DNA of 64,000 bases from Molossus alvarezi (Eukaryota; Chordata; Mammalia; Chiroptera; Molossidae). The stretch is from NCBI GenBank assembly GCA_037176705.1, contig CM073887.1, positions 57,745,001 to 57,809,000 on the forward strand, given 5' to 3'. Every line of letters starts with the position of its first letter. Positions within the stretch are counted from its first letter, which is position 1. Position numbers and translations under genes: made by a program. Shown piece after piece: positions 1 to 34,739 of the stretch. Below the pieces are notes generated by a model. It was not told the origin of the DNA. It did no database searches and was given only the letters and a program-made list of their open reading frames with translations.

Positions 1-580
1 ATCTACCCATCTACCCTTACCAGCTACTCAGTTATGGTCCCATGGTGGGCAAGGGCAGAGCAAGGAGGGAGGCAGAGAGAAGGGGCCTGCTGGCCTTCCC
101 CCTTGCCCGGGGGCATGCCCCCTGCCCACTTCTCGAGGCCGATTTGGAGGGCACTGACAGTGAACATTGCTTCCCAGTGCCCCATCATGTAGCTCCACCT
201 TTAGAAAGCCAAAAAAGAGGAGGAGGCATTATTCAAACATGCCCAGGGCCTTGGTACTGTTCTGGCCAGCTGGCACCCTCTGCTTCCCCAGTGCCCAAGG
301 TCTCTGCCCATCCAGGTCCTGCCCTATAGTCCCAGCTGGGCTGGGAGGGGCTGTTTCCACCCCCTAGGCCCCTCTGAGCCAGCCCTCCACCCCCAGCCTG
401 CCTCCCAGACCCAGGAAGGTCTAAAATTAGCTGTGGAAGCAGATGGTGCTAGAGGAACACATGTAAAACTTTCCCCCAAGTGGGACAACTCACCCCAGAA
501 AACCCCAGGGGCCTAGCTGCCATTCTCCATGGGTCCCCAGCCAACAGTGGAGGGACCAGTTCTTAGAAAAGAGGCCTGCT

Positions 581-813
581 GCCCTGGCCAGTTTCTCAGT
601 GGTTAGAGCATTGGCCTGCAGACCAGAGAGTCCCGGGTTTGGTTCCTGCTAAGGGCACGTACCTCGGTCACAGTTTGTCTCCAGCCCTGGTTGGAGTCGT
701 GTGGGTGGCGTTCACTCAGTGTTTCTCTCTCACTTCCTCCCTCTGTCCCTCCGGCTCTATCTCAAGATAAATGCAAAAATATCCTTGGGTGAGGATAAAA
801 AAAAGAAAAAGAG
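581..813 (+). repeat. VES-like tRNA-derived SINE, type A
   Basis: tRNA-like head with A box (CAGTGGTTAGAGC) and B box (GGTTTGGTTCC). The 3' end has the ATCCTTGGGTGAGGAT signature of type A copies, then an A-rich tail. Flanked by a 12-bp direct repeat AAGAGGCCTGCT at 569-580 and 814-825. Confidence 0.9.
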
Positions 814-1409
814 AAGAGGCCTGCTTAGCTTTGCTACCCCTGTGCACTGGTACCTTCTCTTCATCTACAAATAACAGATGCCCATGTTGGAGCCTCTGGG
901 CCACTCTGTGCATCCCCACTTCCCTCTGGCTTCCAGCAAGGCCCGGCTGGGACCAGTGTCTGGGAAGGTGGATGCCTCAGCATGCTTGGACCCAGCCACG
1001 CACACTTTGTCCTGCAGAGACTAGCTGCCTTAATCATCTTAATAATAACAGTAATCGACACCCTGTGGTCTCACTGTGCACTGCCGCATTCACCGCATCC
1101 CTCCCGCACCCTGGCACTATGAGGTGGAGCTGTCAGCTCCTCGGGGAAGGGAGCAGGCACAGAGGTGGTCAGTTACTGGACAAAGCCACCAGCCAGGGAG
1201 TGGTTGAGCTGGGATTTAAACCCATCAGTTCAAGCTCTCAGTTCCTGTATGACACATGATGGGGACCGATGTGACAGTGCAACCCCACCGAGAGCTGAGC
1301 CTGCCCAGGGTGTGCTCTTTCATTTTCACACAACTCTGTGAGGTTTCCCAGGTGGTAATGAGGAGGACCCTCCTGGTGGCGCCCTCACCGTTCAACGCAC
1401 CAGGCTCAG

Positions 1410-1560
1410 CACCCCTTTCACAAACATTCATTCCTAGCGCATGAATCCTCACAGTAGGGCTCTGGGCAATGAGTGCCCATTTTACAGATCAGGAAACTGA
1501 GGCCCAGGGAGGCTACAGGGTGGCTGTCCAAACGAGTGAAAATCAGAATTGCTAGTGGGT
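1410..1560 (+). repeat. MIR SINE fragment
   Basis: Contains the MIR core CCATTTTACAGATCAGGAAACTG followed by AGGCCCAGGGAGG, diverged. A second MIR-like stretch (about 1040-1240) lies just upstream. Confidence 0.7.
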
Positions 1561-2212
1561 GTATAGATCCAAAGGCTCCTGACTTTACCCCTCCTCATTC
1601 AGCAGGCCTAGGGGTAAGGTGGTCATAATTTGCATTCTGAACCAGCTGCAGTGTGATTCTGGGGCTGCTGATCCCTGGGCCAATGACATGCTTCGCCTGT
1701 CATTTAGGAAGTGGCAAGTCAGGCTCTGTGGTTTCTTCCAGAATATGAGTTCATAACCCACCCCAATGCCACGTCTGCACCTTGTGTGGGGTGGTATAAA
1801 TTTTGGGAAGCACTCAAGATCACACCCTCACTTTTGACACTAATTGCAATTCAGGGATCCCTCAGACCATCCTCAGGTTGGATGGTTTGCTAGGATTCAC
1901 AGAATTCAGAAATGCCATTAAATTTACAGTTTATTACAGTGAACTGATGCAGATTTAAATCATCTAAGAGAAAAGGTACATGGGGCAGCATCCAGGTGAG
2001 TTCATGCATGGAGCTTGCAGTTGTCCCCTCCCTCAGTGGTTGTGGACAGTGTTAACTCTCCTGGCAGTGCCACCCTGGGAAGCTCCCCTGAGCCTCGGTG
2101 TCCACCATCTCTGCTGGGGCTCTGACCACCCACATGGCTGACCTTGATCTCCAGCCCCTCCAGAGGTCAACCGATACTTCATGACCCAAAGCTCCCATCT
2201 GAACCACATTGT

Positions 2213-2841
2213 TAGTGTACTAGCTTGTCAGTGCAGCTGTAACCAAGTACCACAGATGGAAGTGCTTAAACAACAGAAATTTATTTCCTCGCAGTACTGG
2301 AGGCTGGAAGTCTGAGCTCAAGGTGTTGGTGGGGTTGGTTCCTTCTCAGGGCGGCAAGGAAAGGATTTGTTTCAGGCCTCCCTCCTTGGCTTATAGATGG
2401 CCATCTCCTCCGTCTGTCTCCACATGGTCTTCCTTCTGGTGTGTCTCTGTGTCCAAATTTCCTCTCTTTTTAAAATGTATTTTTTTATTTTATTTTTTAG
2501 AGATAGAAGAAGGGAGAGGGAGAGAAAGATAGAAACATCGGTAAGAGGGAACATTGATTGGCTGCCTCCTGTGTGCCCCCAACTGGGGATCAGGCCCACA
2601 ACCTGTGCATGTGCCCTGACTGGGAATTGAACCAGCAACCTCTTGGTGCATGGGTCGACACTCAACCACTGAGCAACACCAGCCAGGCCAAATTTCCTTT
2701 TTTTATATTGGATTAGGGTCTATCTTACTGGCCTCCTTTTAACTTGATTATCTCTACAAAGACCCTATCTCCAAATTTGGTCCTAGGGGTTAGGACTTTG
2801 GCATAGGAATTTAGGGAGGAAGGACACAATTCAACCCCTAA
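2213..2841 (+). repeat. Old MaLR-type (ERVL) solo LTR, split by a SINE
   Basis: The left part has CTTAAACAACAGAAATTTA and GGAGGCTGGAAGTCTGAG. The right part has CCTATCTCCAAATTTGG and GACACAATTCAACCCCTAACA. These are landmarks of MLT1/MST-like mammalian LTRs. It is non-coding, diverged and interrupted by the SINE at about 2464-2689. Exact subfamily not resolved. Confidence 0.7.
2464..2689 (-). repeat. VES-like SINE, type B, reverse orientation
   Basis: Reads on the minus strand from GGCCTGGCTGGTGTTGCTCA through a B box (GGTTCAATTCC) to a short CT-rich and A/T-rich 3' end. It sits inside the MaLR LTR. A direct repeat close to CCAAATTTCCT lies on both sides. Confidence 0.85.
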
Positions 2842-3058
2842 CAGAGCACAGACTCTCTGGCATGGCCCAAGGCCCCCAGTAAACTGACATTCTTATCAGG
2901 CAGAACATTCCAAGGGCTTGGAGGGCTCTTCCAGGTCCTGAAGCAAAAGCCAAACTCTCTTTGAGCAGGTTAACGACTTTACATTGGGTACCCTGAGAAG
3001 CCCATTTTACAGATGAATAAACTGAGGTTCATATAGCATGTGTCCCAGATACAGCTAA

Positions 3059-25590
<22,532 letters not shown>

Positions 25591-28500
25591 GGGACCGCAT
25601 GGACCAGGGGCTGGTGGCCTAGGCCAGGGAGGGAACCCTGGGCAGGGCTTTGGTGGGAGAGGGAGACTGAAGGAGGCAGTGGCTAGTGGGCCACTCTCCA
25701 GGCATCCATTGTCCAAGGGCCCTCTAGGCCTCTTGGGGGTTCTGCTGTGGGGACCCAAGGTGCAGGGTTCACAGACAGTGTTTCCCACCAGCCACACGGC
25801 ACCAGCTTAATTTGGGGGAAGTGCCATGAGAAGGAGCCAAGAGGTCCCCAGGGGAGTAAGGAAGGAGAAACTGGAAGGGTGCATCCTACTCTTGACTGTC
25901 CCCTCTCCCCTACTCTTCTTGCCTGCTGTAGCGAAATGAGGGCTTGGTGTCCCTGGACCAAAGGCCCTGCTGGATGGAACCTATCAGTTGCTCCTCTTTC
26001 TGTAGCCAGAAATGCTGGGCTGCACTAGGAGGGAGCAGTGGGGGCAGGAGGACAGATGGACAGGTTCCTCCTGCTCTACAGCTCCCTGCTCCATGGAGAC
26101 TGGGGCCTCTAGCCCAGGAGATAAGCCCCTCGGTGAGAGGAACAGGCACTTGTGGCTGGTGGTTTAAAGGTTGAATTTTTCTCTGAAGCTCCTTCCCTCT
26201 GCTCTTAGTCCCTGCCTCCCCAGCAGACCTATCCCCTCAGCCATCCTCAAGTGCACCCAATGACCCCCTCCCTTAGGGTGACTCCTGATGAAGCACAACT
26301 CCCTGAAGGGCCCCCGGCCCACAGGGGTGGCCATATTTGGGCAGTTCTAGTCCTGTGGGCCTGGCTATCTGGGGAACAGATTTTGGGTCTGGATCTCCCT
26401 GGGGAGTGGGTCCTGGGCTTGGATCTCCCCCTAGGGGGCCCTTTTTCCCTTGCTCTTTCCTCTCCTATTGCTGTAAATATTTCAAAGAAATGGAAAAGAC
26501 AAAAAAAAAAAAAAAAAAAGAAAGAAAGAAAATCTCATCACTTGAAGCCACTGGGAGCCTGTGGCCCAGCCAGCCCGGGCTTTCTCTGGAGCAGAGCAGT
26601 GCCACTGGGCCCTGGCAGCCAGGACTTCCCGTGTATGTCTGCATCCCCAGCCAGGTGGGTGGCCCCCAGCGCAGCTTTTTACAATCCAGAGACAAAAAAT
26701 CTAGAAGCAACAGCAAAACAAAGAACCTGTTTCCTTCCTGGCACCCTTTTCTGTCACCACTTCCCCTGTTCCACCTGACCCTGAGGGTGTGTACCTCACT
26801 GCCTGCCCCAGGACTGGGGACCTGTCTCCCACTTCCCTCCCCTCTGGCCCAGGGGAGGCACCCCTCACACCCAAAGATGCTTTCGCCAAGATGGCTGTGC
26901 TGTTCCTTTGAGTTCCTGCCTCTTGTATATTGCTTCTGGAACTTGGCTGGGGATAAGGGAAGGAAGAGGACAGCAGCGATTCATGTGACTGAGGAGGGAG
27001 GGCTGGGAATAGTGAGGTGGTGTTCTTTTGGGGGTGGGGGTGGTGCGGGACGCAAAAGGTGAGAGATCACCTTCCCTACCCTACATCCTCCTGCAGGGGA
27101 GGCAAAGTCAGGTACCAGGGCCTCAAGTCAGGACACCCGTTCTAGGGGCTCACCCCCGAACCTGAAAACCCTAAAAGCGTCAGGCTTGGAATGTCTCCCG
27201 AGTACCTCTTCTGGTCCCCTCTCTAGCTTGTCACCCTGGTCCTCCCAGAACCCCCCTCCCCAACTCTGGGGGTAGCATAGCCCAGTACCACACTAATCTA
27301 GCCCCATAATTGCCATTTCCCCTGGGGTGGCCCTCCACCTCGACTCTGACCCCTCCTTGTATCTTTTGCCCCTTCCTCTTTTCTCACAAGTGCCATGAGT
27401 TTTCAAACATCTTTGGGTCTCAGCCTGCTGCTACCATGAACTTCTTTGGGTTAAGGGGGAGGAGCTCTAGGAAGGAACTAGGGAAAACAGACAGGTGGCT
27501 GGAGGGGCCCTTTTTGCTGCTAGAAGGCCCCTCCCTTCTGGGGAGCTGGGGCTGGCTTGTCCCCATCAGGGGAGAAGGGGTCAGACCAAAGATGGTGATT
27601 TGTCCTGTGTATGGGGACATGTGTGGGGAGAAGGCAGTGTTGGGTCCCATCTCTGGCTTTTTCTAGCAGGGAAGCTTAACCCCCTTTACCAGAAGACCAT
27701 GAGTGAGTCTGGACCCAGAGAAGAAGTAAGGGTGGCCAGGTGGCTCTGTGAGGAGGGTAGGAGCCAGCTCCAGGGCCTGCCTTGGCTTTGGGTGGCCAGG
27801 AGCTCTACTGTTGGAGGGGCAGCTACAGGCCTGTGAAGAGCTGGCAAGAGACTAGGGTAGATGGAGGAGTTGGCCTGGCCCACACATCAGCCCAGCTAGA
27901 GCCAGAGGTTGCCTCTGACACCAGCGAGAGGGCTGGAAGAGCAGGGCGGGAGAGTTTCCAGGGGAACTGGAGGCATGCAAGGAGTCCCTCATCCTCCCCT
28001 GTTCAGTCCTCCTTTTATCTCTAGACACCGACAATCAAGGGGAGAGAGAGGGTGCAGTGGGTCCCTTGGTTCCCATTCCAGCCAGAATCACCAGAGTGAA
28101 TTCCTAGGCCTCAGAGCTGTGTGGCAGGGCTGAATGCCACTGCAGTCCAGTACAAAGCCACTACCGAGAGCCCAGGTGTCCATCCCCCTACCCCAACCAG
28201 ACCTGGTGCCTTGACGCCCCCACCCCAGCTGGGACGGTATAGAGAAGGAAGGGTCTTGGTTTCCTCTCCTGTTCCCTTCCTTGGGCTCCTGAATTCATTT
28301 GCTCCTCAATCTGGTTAATTATTTTTCTCTGGGTTTGTTGTTTTTTTTCTTTTTGGTTTCCCTTGCCTTCCTTTCTCTTTGTGTCTCCACCTCTTTCCCT
28401 GTTTTTTCCTTGCTGTTTCTGTGTTCCTCTTCTCTCAACCTCAATTTATCTGTCCATTCGGGCCTCCCTCCCTCCATGCTCCCAGTCCCTCCTTGGTCTC

Positions 28501-28660
28501 CTTTTCGATATGCCAAACCAATTTTGGGTCGAGTGCATTTAACGAGAACAAAACAAAAGGCTCATAACAACAAGAACGTTTCAGAAAAAAAAGTTTAAAA
28601 AATTGTTGAGTCAAAAAAAAAAAAAAACAATAAAGAAATTAAGATTTCTTGGAATGACGA
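25591..28660 (+). other. ADGRL1: ADGRL1 3' UTR
   Basis: About 3 kb of non-coding sequence runs from the stop codon to the AATAAA at 28629. It is free of bat SINEs, in contrast to the DNA immediately beyond, which fits a constrained exon. Inside are a pure A-run (26502-26519) followed by (GAAA)n, and a T-rich segment at 28320-28400. The exact cleavage site is inferred. Confidence 0.8.
28629..28634 (+). terminator. ADGRL1: ADGRL1 polyadenylation signal
   Basis: AATAAA, in the context ACAATAAAGAAATTAAG, preceded by an A-run and followed by a GTGGTGTG-like downstream element (28660-28670). A second AATAAA lies at about 28684. Confidence 0.8.
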
Positions 28661-29320
28661 GTGGTGTGACTCATTGAGGGGCAATAAACAGGTGAGTGGA
28701 CCTGCATGGAGCACCCACATGAGGCTCTGACACCATGAGGGGCCTGCACTGCAGCATGGAGAACCCATGGCAGAGGCCTGGAGTCACAGAACCTACCCAG
28801 AACTTGGTAGGTTCCTAGGTCTGGTTGAGCAGCAATTCAGGTTCAGTTTTTCTTTAAATATTTGTAAACACTCTAGGGTGGGTGAAGGATATTAGAACTC
28901 CACTTTAGAGACAGGGAAACTGAGGCTTACAACATCTGGATGCATACCCAAGTTTTGCTGTGCCAGGCAGCTGTGCCACGTGTCTAGCGAAGCCCTCTTG
29001 ACCTGGACATGTGTCCACAGGCTTTATTAGAGCAAACAGGAATTTTACACTGCATGTCTGATTCCTAGATTCCTACACACTATGGAAATGGTGCTTTTTC
29101 GAAAGTGACAACACAATGGAATTGTATGTGGCATGTGTATTTCACATTCTCAAACAGAACTGCCAGTGCTCAGAGAAATAACCATCCAGTGAAAGCATCT
29201 CTCTCCATGCCCCTCTGCCCTCAACACCCACATCCAGGACACAAAACTCCCCCGTCTCTTCTCCCACATCCCCAGCCACTCCTTCCCAGTCCCGGTGACT
29301 GGTTCATTCTCATCTCTTGA

Positions 29321-29509
29321 TTTTTTAAATATATGTTTTTTATTGATTTTAGGGAGAGAGAGAGAGAAACATCAATCAGTTGCCTCCTGAACAGCCCCTG
29401 CCTACTGGGGATCAAGCCCATAACCCGGGCATGTGCCCAGACTGGGAATCAAACCAGTGACCTCTTGGTGCATAGCTTAATGCTCAACCACTGAGCCACA
29501 CTAGCCGGG
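29321..29509 (-). repeat. VES-like SINE, type B, reverse
   Basis: Ends with the reversed head GAGCCACACTAGCCGGGC. A perfect 10-bp direct repeat CATCTCTTGA flanks it at 29311-29320 and 29510-29519. Confidence 0.92.
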
Positions 29510-29549
29510 CATCTCTTGACCTCTTAATGTTGGCAAGGCCAAGTAGCTC

Positions 29550-30505
29550 AGCTTTGGATCTTTCTCTGTCTTATCCCATCTTCTGGTTTTAATGCTATCA
29601 ATATGCTGATGATTCCTGAACATAAGCGCTCCAGTCTAAAATTCTACCTTGAGCTCCAATTTACATTCATTCAACATCCCATTCCACATCTACCCCTGGG
29701 TGTCTGGTAGGATTTCAAACTTAATCTGTCCTAAACCTAGTTCCTGACTACCACTTCCCACCTCCTCCCAAATGTTTCCTCACCTCAATTAATGGCAAGT
29801 CCATCCCAAGACTCAAGCTAAAACCCTCAGAGCTTCTCTTGAACTTATCTCCTAGTTTCATACTCCACATCTATTTTAACAGTAAATGCAATGGTAGCTC
29901 TAAAGTTAAAATATACAGTATTAACTAATTCTCACCAATTTGGTTCAAGCCAACCATGTCTCTCATCAAGACCGTCCCCTCACTAGCTCCCTTGTCTCTC
30001 TTCAGGCTTTTACACAGAAACCAAAGTAATCTCGGTAAGCATATTTTGTCCTTCCTCTGCTCAAAACTATCCAATGGCCTCCTCTCTCGCCCAGATAGAA
30101 GGCCAAGGTCAGCACAATGGCTGAGAAGGCCCTACATCATCAGATCTCACCCCACAGCTCCCCCACTCCTTCCTTCCATGCCAGCCACACTGGGCTCCTC
30201 TTCCACAAATATGCAAGCACCCACCTGCCTGCCACAGGGCCCTTGCACTGGCTGTTGCAGCAGAGCTTCCCAGCAAGTTACTCAATTTAAACTGCTTTGG
30301 CCATTCTAGAACTTCCTAACCTTGGTCTTGCTTTGTCTCTCATAGTACTCCCATCTCACAAACTATCTTTTTTACTTGTTTGTTGTCTGCCTCCCCAACT
30401 AGAAGGTAATATAGAATGTTTTCTTTTTTTTCACTGCTGTGCCCATGTCTAGCATAGCATCTGGCACACAGGTGATCAATAAATATTTGTTAAAGGATGG
30501 AAAGC
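29550..30505 (+). repeat. L2-type LINE 3' portion
   Basis: Has CTGCTCAAAACTATCCAATG, CAGGGCCCTTGCACTGGCTG, and the tail TAGCATCTGGCACACAGGTG followed by ATCAATAAATATTTG, all typical of mammalian L2 3' ends. Diverged and non-coding. Confidence 0.65.
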
Positions 30506-31009
30506 TGACTTGAACATAAGACCCAGAGTAAACCAGAGATGAGAGCTAAGAATGACTGGAATTGTGAATCTGCTGCTCCCTCAGCTGGTGTCAGTTCCCA
30601 CACGTCTGTCACGGTGTGATGCTAAGTTTTTCATTCAGCATGGCCCTAAAACCTAACTTCAATATTTTAACTGGTGCCCAACCCAAGAAGAGGCTAAATC
30701 TGTTTCTATGCTGGAAAAGCAACTGATTCTACTGGACTTACTGAGAGATGCCCTTTGAGCCAGTTCATAAGCTTTATGGGTAAATTTAACTATATATGGT
30801 TTTGACCTCATGGTCTGATTTTAAAATATAATCCTGGCCTAAGATGACAACACAGCCTGTACTTCTGCCTTTGTGTCCTTTACCCTCCCCAGACCTACAC
30901 ACATCCTTCCCCACTACTCACATAGTACAAATCTGCTGGGCTAGACAATGGATAACCCTCAGGTAGTTGTTAGTGGGATGGATTTGCACATGCACAATAT
31001 AAATAACCT

Positions 31010-31145
31010 TTATATTGAGATTTATCATTTCTATATTTCATCTCACTTAATTATCACAAAATATATATTATTATCCCTATTTATCAGATGAGAAAACAGG
31101 TTAGAGTGATTAAATGACTTACTCAAATAAAATTACTAAGCAAGT
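31010..31145 (+). repeat. MIR fragment
   Basis: MIR core (TTATCAGATGAGAAAACAGG) in an AT-rich diverged copy. It is cut at the right by the SINE at 31146. A second MIR stretch follows the SINE (31420-31600). Confidence 0.6.
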
Positions 31146-31395
31146 GCCCTGGCCGGTTTGGCTCAGCGGTTAGAGCGTCAGCCTGCAGTCCGGAGAGACC
31201 CGGGTTTGGTTCCCGCTAAGGGCACGTACCTTGGTTGCAGTTTGTCCCCAGCCCTGGTTGGGTCGTGTGGGTGGCAACCACTCGATGTGTCCCTTTCACG
31301 TCAATGTTTCTCTCTCTCTCTCCCTCCCACTCTATCTGAATAAAATATTGAAAAATGTCCTTGGGTGAGGATAAAAAATAATAATAATAATAAAA
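31146..31395 (+). repeat. VES-like SINE, type A, young-looking
   Basis: Near-complete copy: head CCCTGGCCGGTTTGGCTCAG, B box GGTTTGGTTCCCGC, 3' signature GTCCTTGGGTGAGGAT, then an (AAT)n tail. Perfect 11-bp duplication ACTAAGCAAGT at 31135-31145 and 31396-31406. Confidence 0.93.
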
Positions 31396-32385
31396 ACTAA
31401 GCAAGTTCACAGTGCCTACACCCTCAGTCCACATGCTTTACATATGCTATCCAATTTAATCTTTTCAATGACCCAGTGAGGCAGGTGTTACTTAGTCCCA
31501 TTTACAGCTGCAGAAACTGAAGCCCCGAGAGGTTAGAGAATATCTCCCACATGGTTAGAGAATGCACCCACATTCACTCAGCTAATAAGAAAGAGCTGGA
31601 CCAGGCGTCCACCTTGGTCTTCTAATCCCAGGGCTGGTTCTAGGGCTATCTGCACGCAGCTGCACTTGCCCACTCCCCACTCACTGCCCGCCAACCCCAC
31701 GTGGCACACAACAAAGGGGGCTGACAATCTGGCTCCCTGTGTCAGAGGAAATGCCCAGTGACTGCACCACACCCTGATGGTCCCTACATAGCTAGTATTA
31801 GGACTGTCCAGAGTGGACCTATGGGAATCAAACCAGAGTGAAGGCCTTAACTCAGAGCAACAGAAATCTCTTCAGATCCCCAAACAACTGAAAGCACTGG
31901 GGGCCTCTGCCCTTGAGAAAACCTCCTCTCCCACTAACTCTTGGGAAGTCCTGGGGGAGTCAGGCTGAGGCTAGCCCTCTCTCCCCACAGCATTTCAAGT
32001 TTATTCTGCTCCTCTCTTACCCTTTCAAACATGGCAGTCATGGAAATCAGCAGTGATGATAGGCACCTGCTGGTTTCTCCCTTCCTATTTATAGCAATCA
32101 CTTCTCACTTGATCTGGACTCTCCCTGACCAAACCCTTGCAACTGCTACTCTTTTCTATCTGTCCTGTCCCACTGTCTTTCATCACTCTCTGCCTCTGTC
32201 CAAGTAATCCCACCTTCTCACAACTGAAGTCCTCACTTTAAGCCAATCAATCTTCTCCTGGGAATCAATCCTAAAGAATCACACATGGGCATGAAGACTC
32301 AGCAGCAAGAAAATTCACGGTAGTCACACTTTTAAGAGTGAAACACAAGGAACAATCTAAAGTTTCAGCATGCAAATAGTTACAT

Positions 32386-32547
32386 AGCCCTGGCAGTTTT
32401 GCTCAGCGATTAGAGCGTCAGCCTGCGGTCCAGAGAGATCCGGGTTCGGTTCCTGCTAGGGGCACGTACCTCGGTTGCAGTTTGTTCCTGGCCCTGGTTG
32501 GGATTATGAGGGAGGCAGCCACTCGATGTGTCCCTTTCATGTCAATG

Positions 32548-32597
<50 letters not shown>

Positions 32598-32668
32598 CCT
32601 CCCACTCTATCTGAACAAAAAATGGAAAAATGTCCTCGGGTAAGGATAAAAACAAAATTAAAAATATA
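32386..32668 (+). repeat. VES-like SINE, type A, with expanded (CT)n
   Basis: Type A head and tail with a long (CT)n tract (about 32552-32595) in the usual pyrimidine segment. No clean target duplication recognised. Confidence 0.88.
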
Positions 32669-32756
32669 TATATTCATAATAGTACTGTGTAAAAAGCTGA
32701 ATATAAGACTGCCCCAGTTTTTAAGATAACATATATATGCAAAAAGTGTGGCCCCC

Positions 32757-32945
32757 TTGCCCAGCTAGTGTGGCTCAGTGGATTGAGCATCGCTGGGTTC
32801 AATTCCCCATCAGAGCACGCTTGTGGGCCTGATCCCAAGTGGGCAGTGTGCAGGAGGCATCCAATGGATATATCTCTCTCACATCAATGTTTCTATCTCT
32901 CTCTCTAAAAAATCAATTAATAAATATTGAACAAAAAAAAACAAA
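32757..32945 (+). repeat. VES-like SINE, type B
   Basis: Head GCCCAGCTAGTGTGGCTCAG, B box GGTTCAATTCCCC, CT-rich end and AAAAATCAATT tail. AAAAGTGTGGCCC occurs on both sides as target duplication. Confidence 0.88.
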
Positions 32946-32949
32946 AGTG

Positions 32950-33355
32950 TGGCCCGGCCAGTGTGGCTCAGTGGATTTGAGCATCATTCCATGGACTGAG
33001 AGGTCCCTGTTCAATTCCTGGTCAGGGTACATACCAGGGTTTCGGGATCAATCCCCAGTAGGAGGCGGCCGATTGGTGTTTCTTTTCTTTTCTTTTTTTA
33101 AAAACATGTTTTCATCGATTTTTTTTTTTTTTAGAGAGAGAGGAAAGGAGAGAGAGAAACATCGATTGGCTGCCTCCTGCACACCCCCCACCAGGGATCG
33201 AGCCTGAAATCTGGGCGTGTGCTCTGACCAGGAATCGAACCAGGACCTCTCAGTCTATGGGACGACACTCAATCCACTGAGCCACACTGGCCGGGGCCAA
33301 GAGACTGATGTTTGTATCTCTCTCTCCCTTCCTCTTTCTAAAAAATCAATTTTAA
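32950..33355 (+). repeat. Type B SINE interrupted by an inverted type B SINE
   Basis: The + copy (32950-33090 and 33298-33355) is split by a minus-strand copy (about 33092-33297). The two heads are in opposite orientation, so RNA across them could fold into a long hairpin. Confidence 0.85.
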
Positions 33356-33459
33356 AAATGTGTATACATATATAAAAGTGTGTATGTATGCGTGTGAATG
33401 TGCATAGTATATGCAGAATATAAAGTTATACACCAAAATTTAACAGTTTATCAGTGATG

Positions 33460-34370
33460 GGTAATTTTTACTTTATTGCAACTCTGTTTTTACATTAAAC
33501 ATATATTACTTTTATAATAGGAAAAAGGTATTTGCATGTCCTACTTTCTGTGGAAGAACAAAGACCAAGAATAACCAATATAACTGGAAGAAGAAAAAAA
33601 CAAGGTGGGGGACTAGCCCTACCAAGATTGGTTACAGTGCGATAATATTTAAGATGATGTGGTGTTGGCACAGGAAGAGACAAGCTGGCCAATGAAAAGA
33701 CCTGTGACTAGATGGAAACTTGCTCTAGACAGAGGTTATACGTCACCAGGGAAAGAATAGATTAGTCTAGAGCAGCAGTTCTCAACCTGTGGGTCATGAC
33801 CTCCTTGAGGGTCAAACGACCCTTTCACAGGGGTTTCCTAAGACATAACAGTAGCAAAATTACAGTTATGAAGTAGCAACGAAAATAATTTTATGGTTGG
33901 GGGTCACCACAACATGAGGAACTGTATTAAAGGGTCACGGCATTAGGAAGGTTGAGAACCACTGGAGAGGATCTCAAATTTTATGGTATAAGGATTCCTT
34001 TACCGTGTTAAAAATTAACAAGGATCGAGGGAGGACTAGGTGGAGCTCAGAGGATTCAGGACAGTGAAAAAAAATTCTGTATGAGACTATATACATGTCA
34101 TACATTTGTCCAAACCCATAGAATGTACAACACAAGAGTGAACCCTAATGTAAACTATGGACTTCACGTTCTGATAATGATGTGTCCACATAGTTTCATC
34201 AGCTGAAACAAATGCACCACCCTGGTGGGGATGTTAAAAGTGGGGACAGCTATGCATCGGGGTGGGTGGGGGTGGGCGGGGGTATATGAGAAATTTCTGT
34301 AACTTACTCTCAATTTTGCTGTGAAGCTAAAGCTGCTCCATAAAAAATTAAGTCTTTTAAAAAAGTTAAT
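33460..34370 (+). repeat. Old L1 3' portion, interrupted by SPIN
   Basis: The left part carries a diverged ORF2 segment (CTAGCCCTACCAAGATTGG, GTGGTGTTGGCACAGGAAG). The right part is a 3' UTR (GAACCCTAATGTAAACTATG, CTCAATTTTGCTGTGAAGC). The hAT element at 33773-33964 sits between them. Confidence 0.75.
33773..33964. mobile_element. SPIN-type non-autonomous hAT transposon, 192 bp
   Basis: Terminal inverted repeats CAGCAGTTCTCAACC and GGTTGAGAACCACTG agree at 14 of 15 positions. The interior has CCCTTTCACAGGGG, ATGGTTGGGGGTCACC and GAGGAACTGTATTAAAGGG, which I recognise as the SPIN (Space Invader) consensus. SPIN spread among tetrapods by horizontal transfer, including vesper bats. No transposase is encoded. 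The 8-bp flanks (GTCTAGAG, GAGAGGAT) do not form a clear duplication, although the left one has the usual CTAG core. Confidence 0.92.
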
Positions 34371-34461
34371 GAGAAACCTAAAGAGCTGTTGTTTATAGGC
34401 TTTATATAGGTTTATATCTATTTATACTAACTTATCCAGAAATTAAAACTGACAAAAAAAA

Positions 34462-34707
34462 TTTTTTTTAATCCTCACCTGAGGATATTTTTTTGGTTTA
34501 TCTTCAGATAGACTGTAGGGGAAGGAAAGAGAGGGAGAGAGAGGGAAACCAACATCCACCTACCAACTGACTTGCTGCCTCCAGCACCACAACCAGGGCC
34601 CCAGGGTGAATGGCAACTGAGGTTACATACCCTTGACCGGAATCAAACACGCAACTCTTTGGTCCTCAGACCAATGCTCCAACTGCTGAGCCATACCGAC
34701 CAGGGAG
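34462..34707 (-). repeat. VES-like SINE, type A, reverse
   Basis: Reversed type A 3' end (AATCCTCACCTGAGGATA) at the left, diverged tRNA head at the right (GCTGAGCCATACCGACCAGG). ACAAAAAAAATTTTT/ACAAAATTTTT flanks resemble a target duplication. Confidence 0.85.
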
Positions 34708-34739
34708 ACAAAATTTTTTAAATATTTAACTAACTAAGC

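Noticed and set aside
26337..27062. ORFs of 175-241 codons after the ADGRL1 stop
   Set aside because: They cross the A-run at 26502 and the repeat-poor 3' UTR, with no homology that I recognise.
31146..31220. tRNA-like A and B boxes in many places
   Set aside because: These are SINE heads with SINE bodies, tails and target duplications, not tRNA genes.
33765..33972. Clean 8-bp target duplication for the SPIN copy
   Set aside because: The flanks GTCTAGAG and GAGAGGAT agree at only three positions, so I do not claim one.
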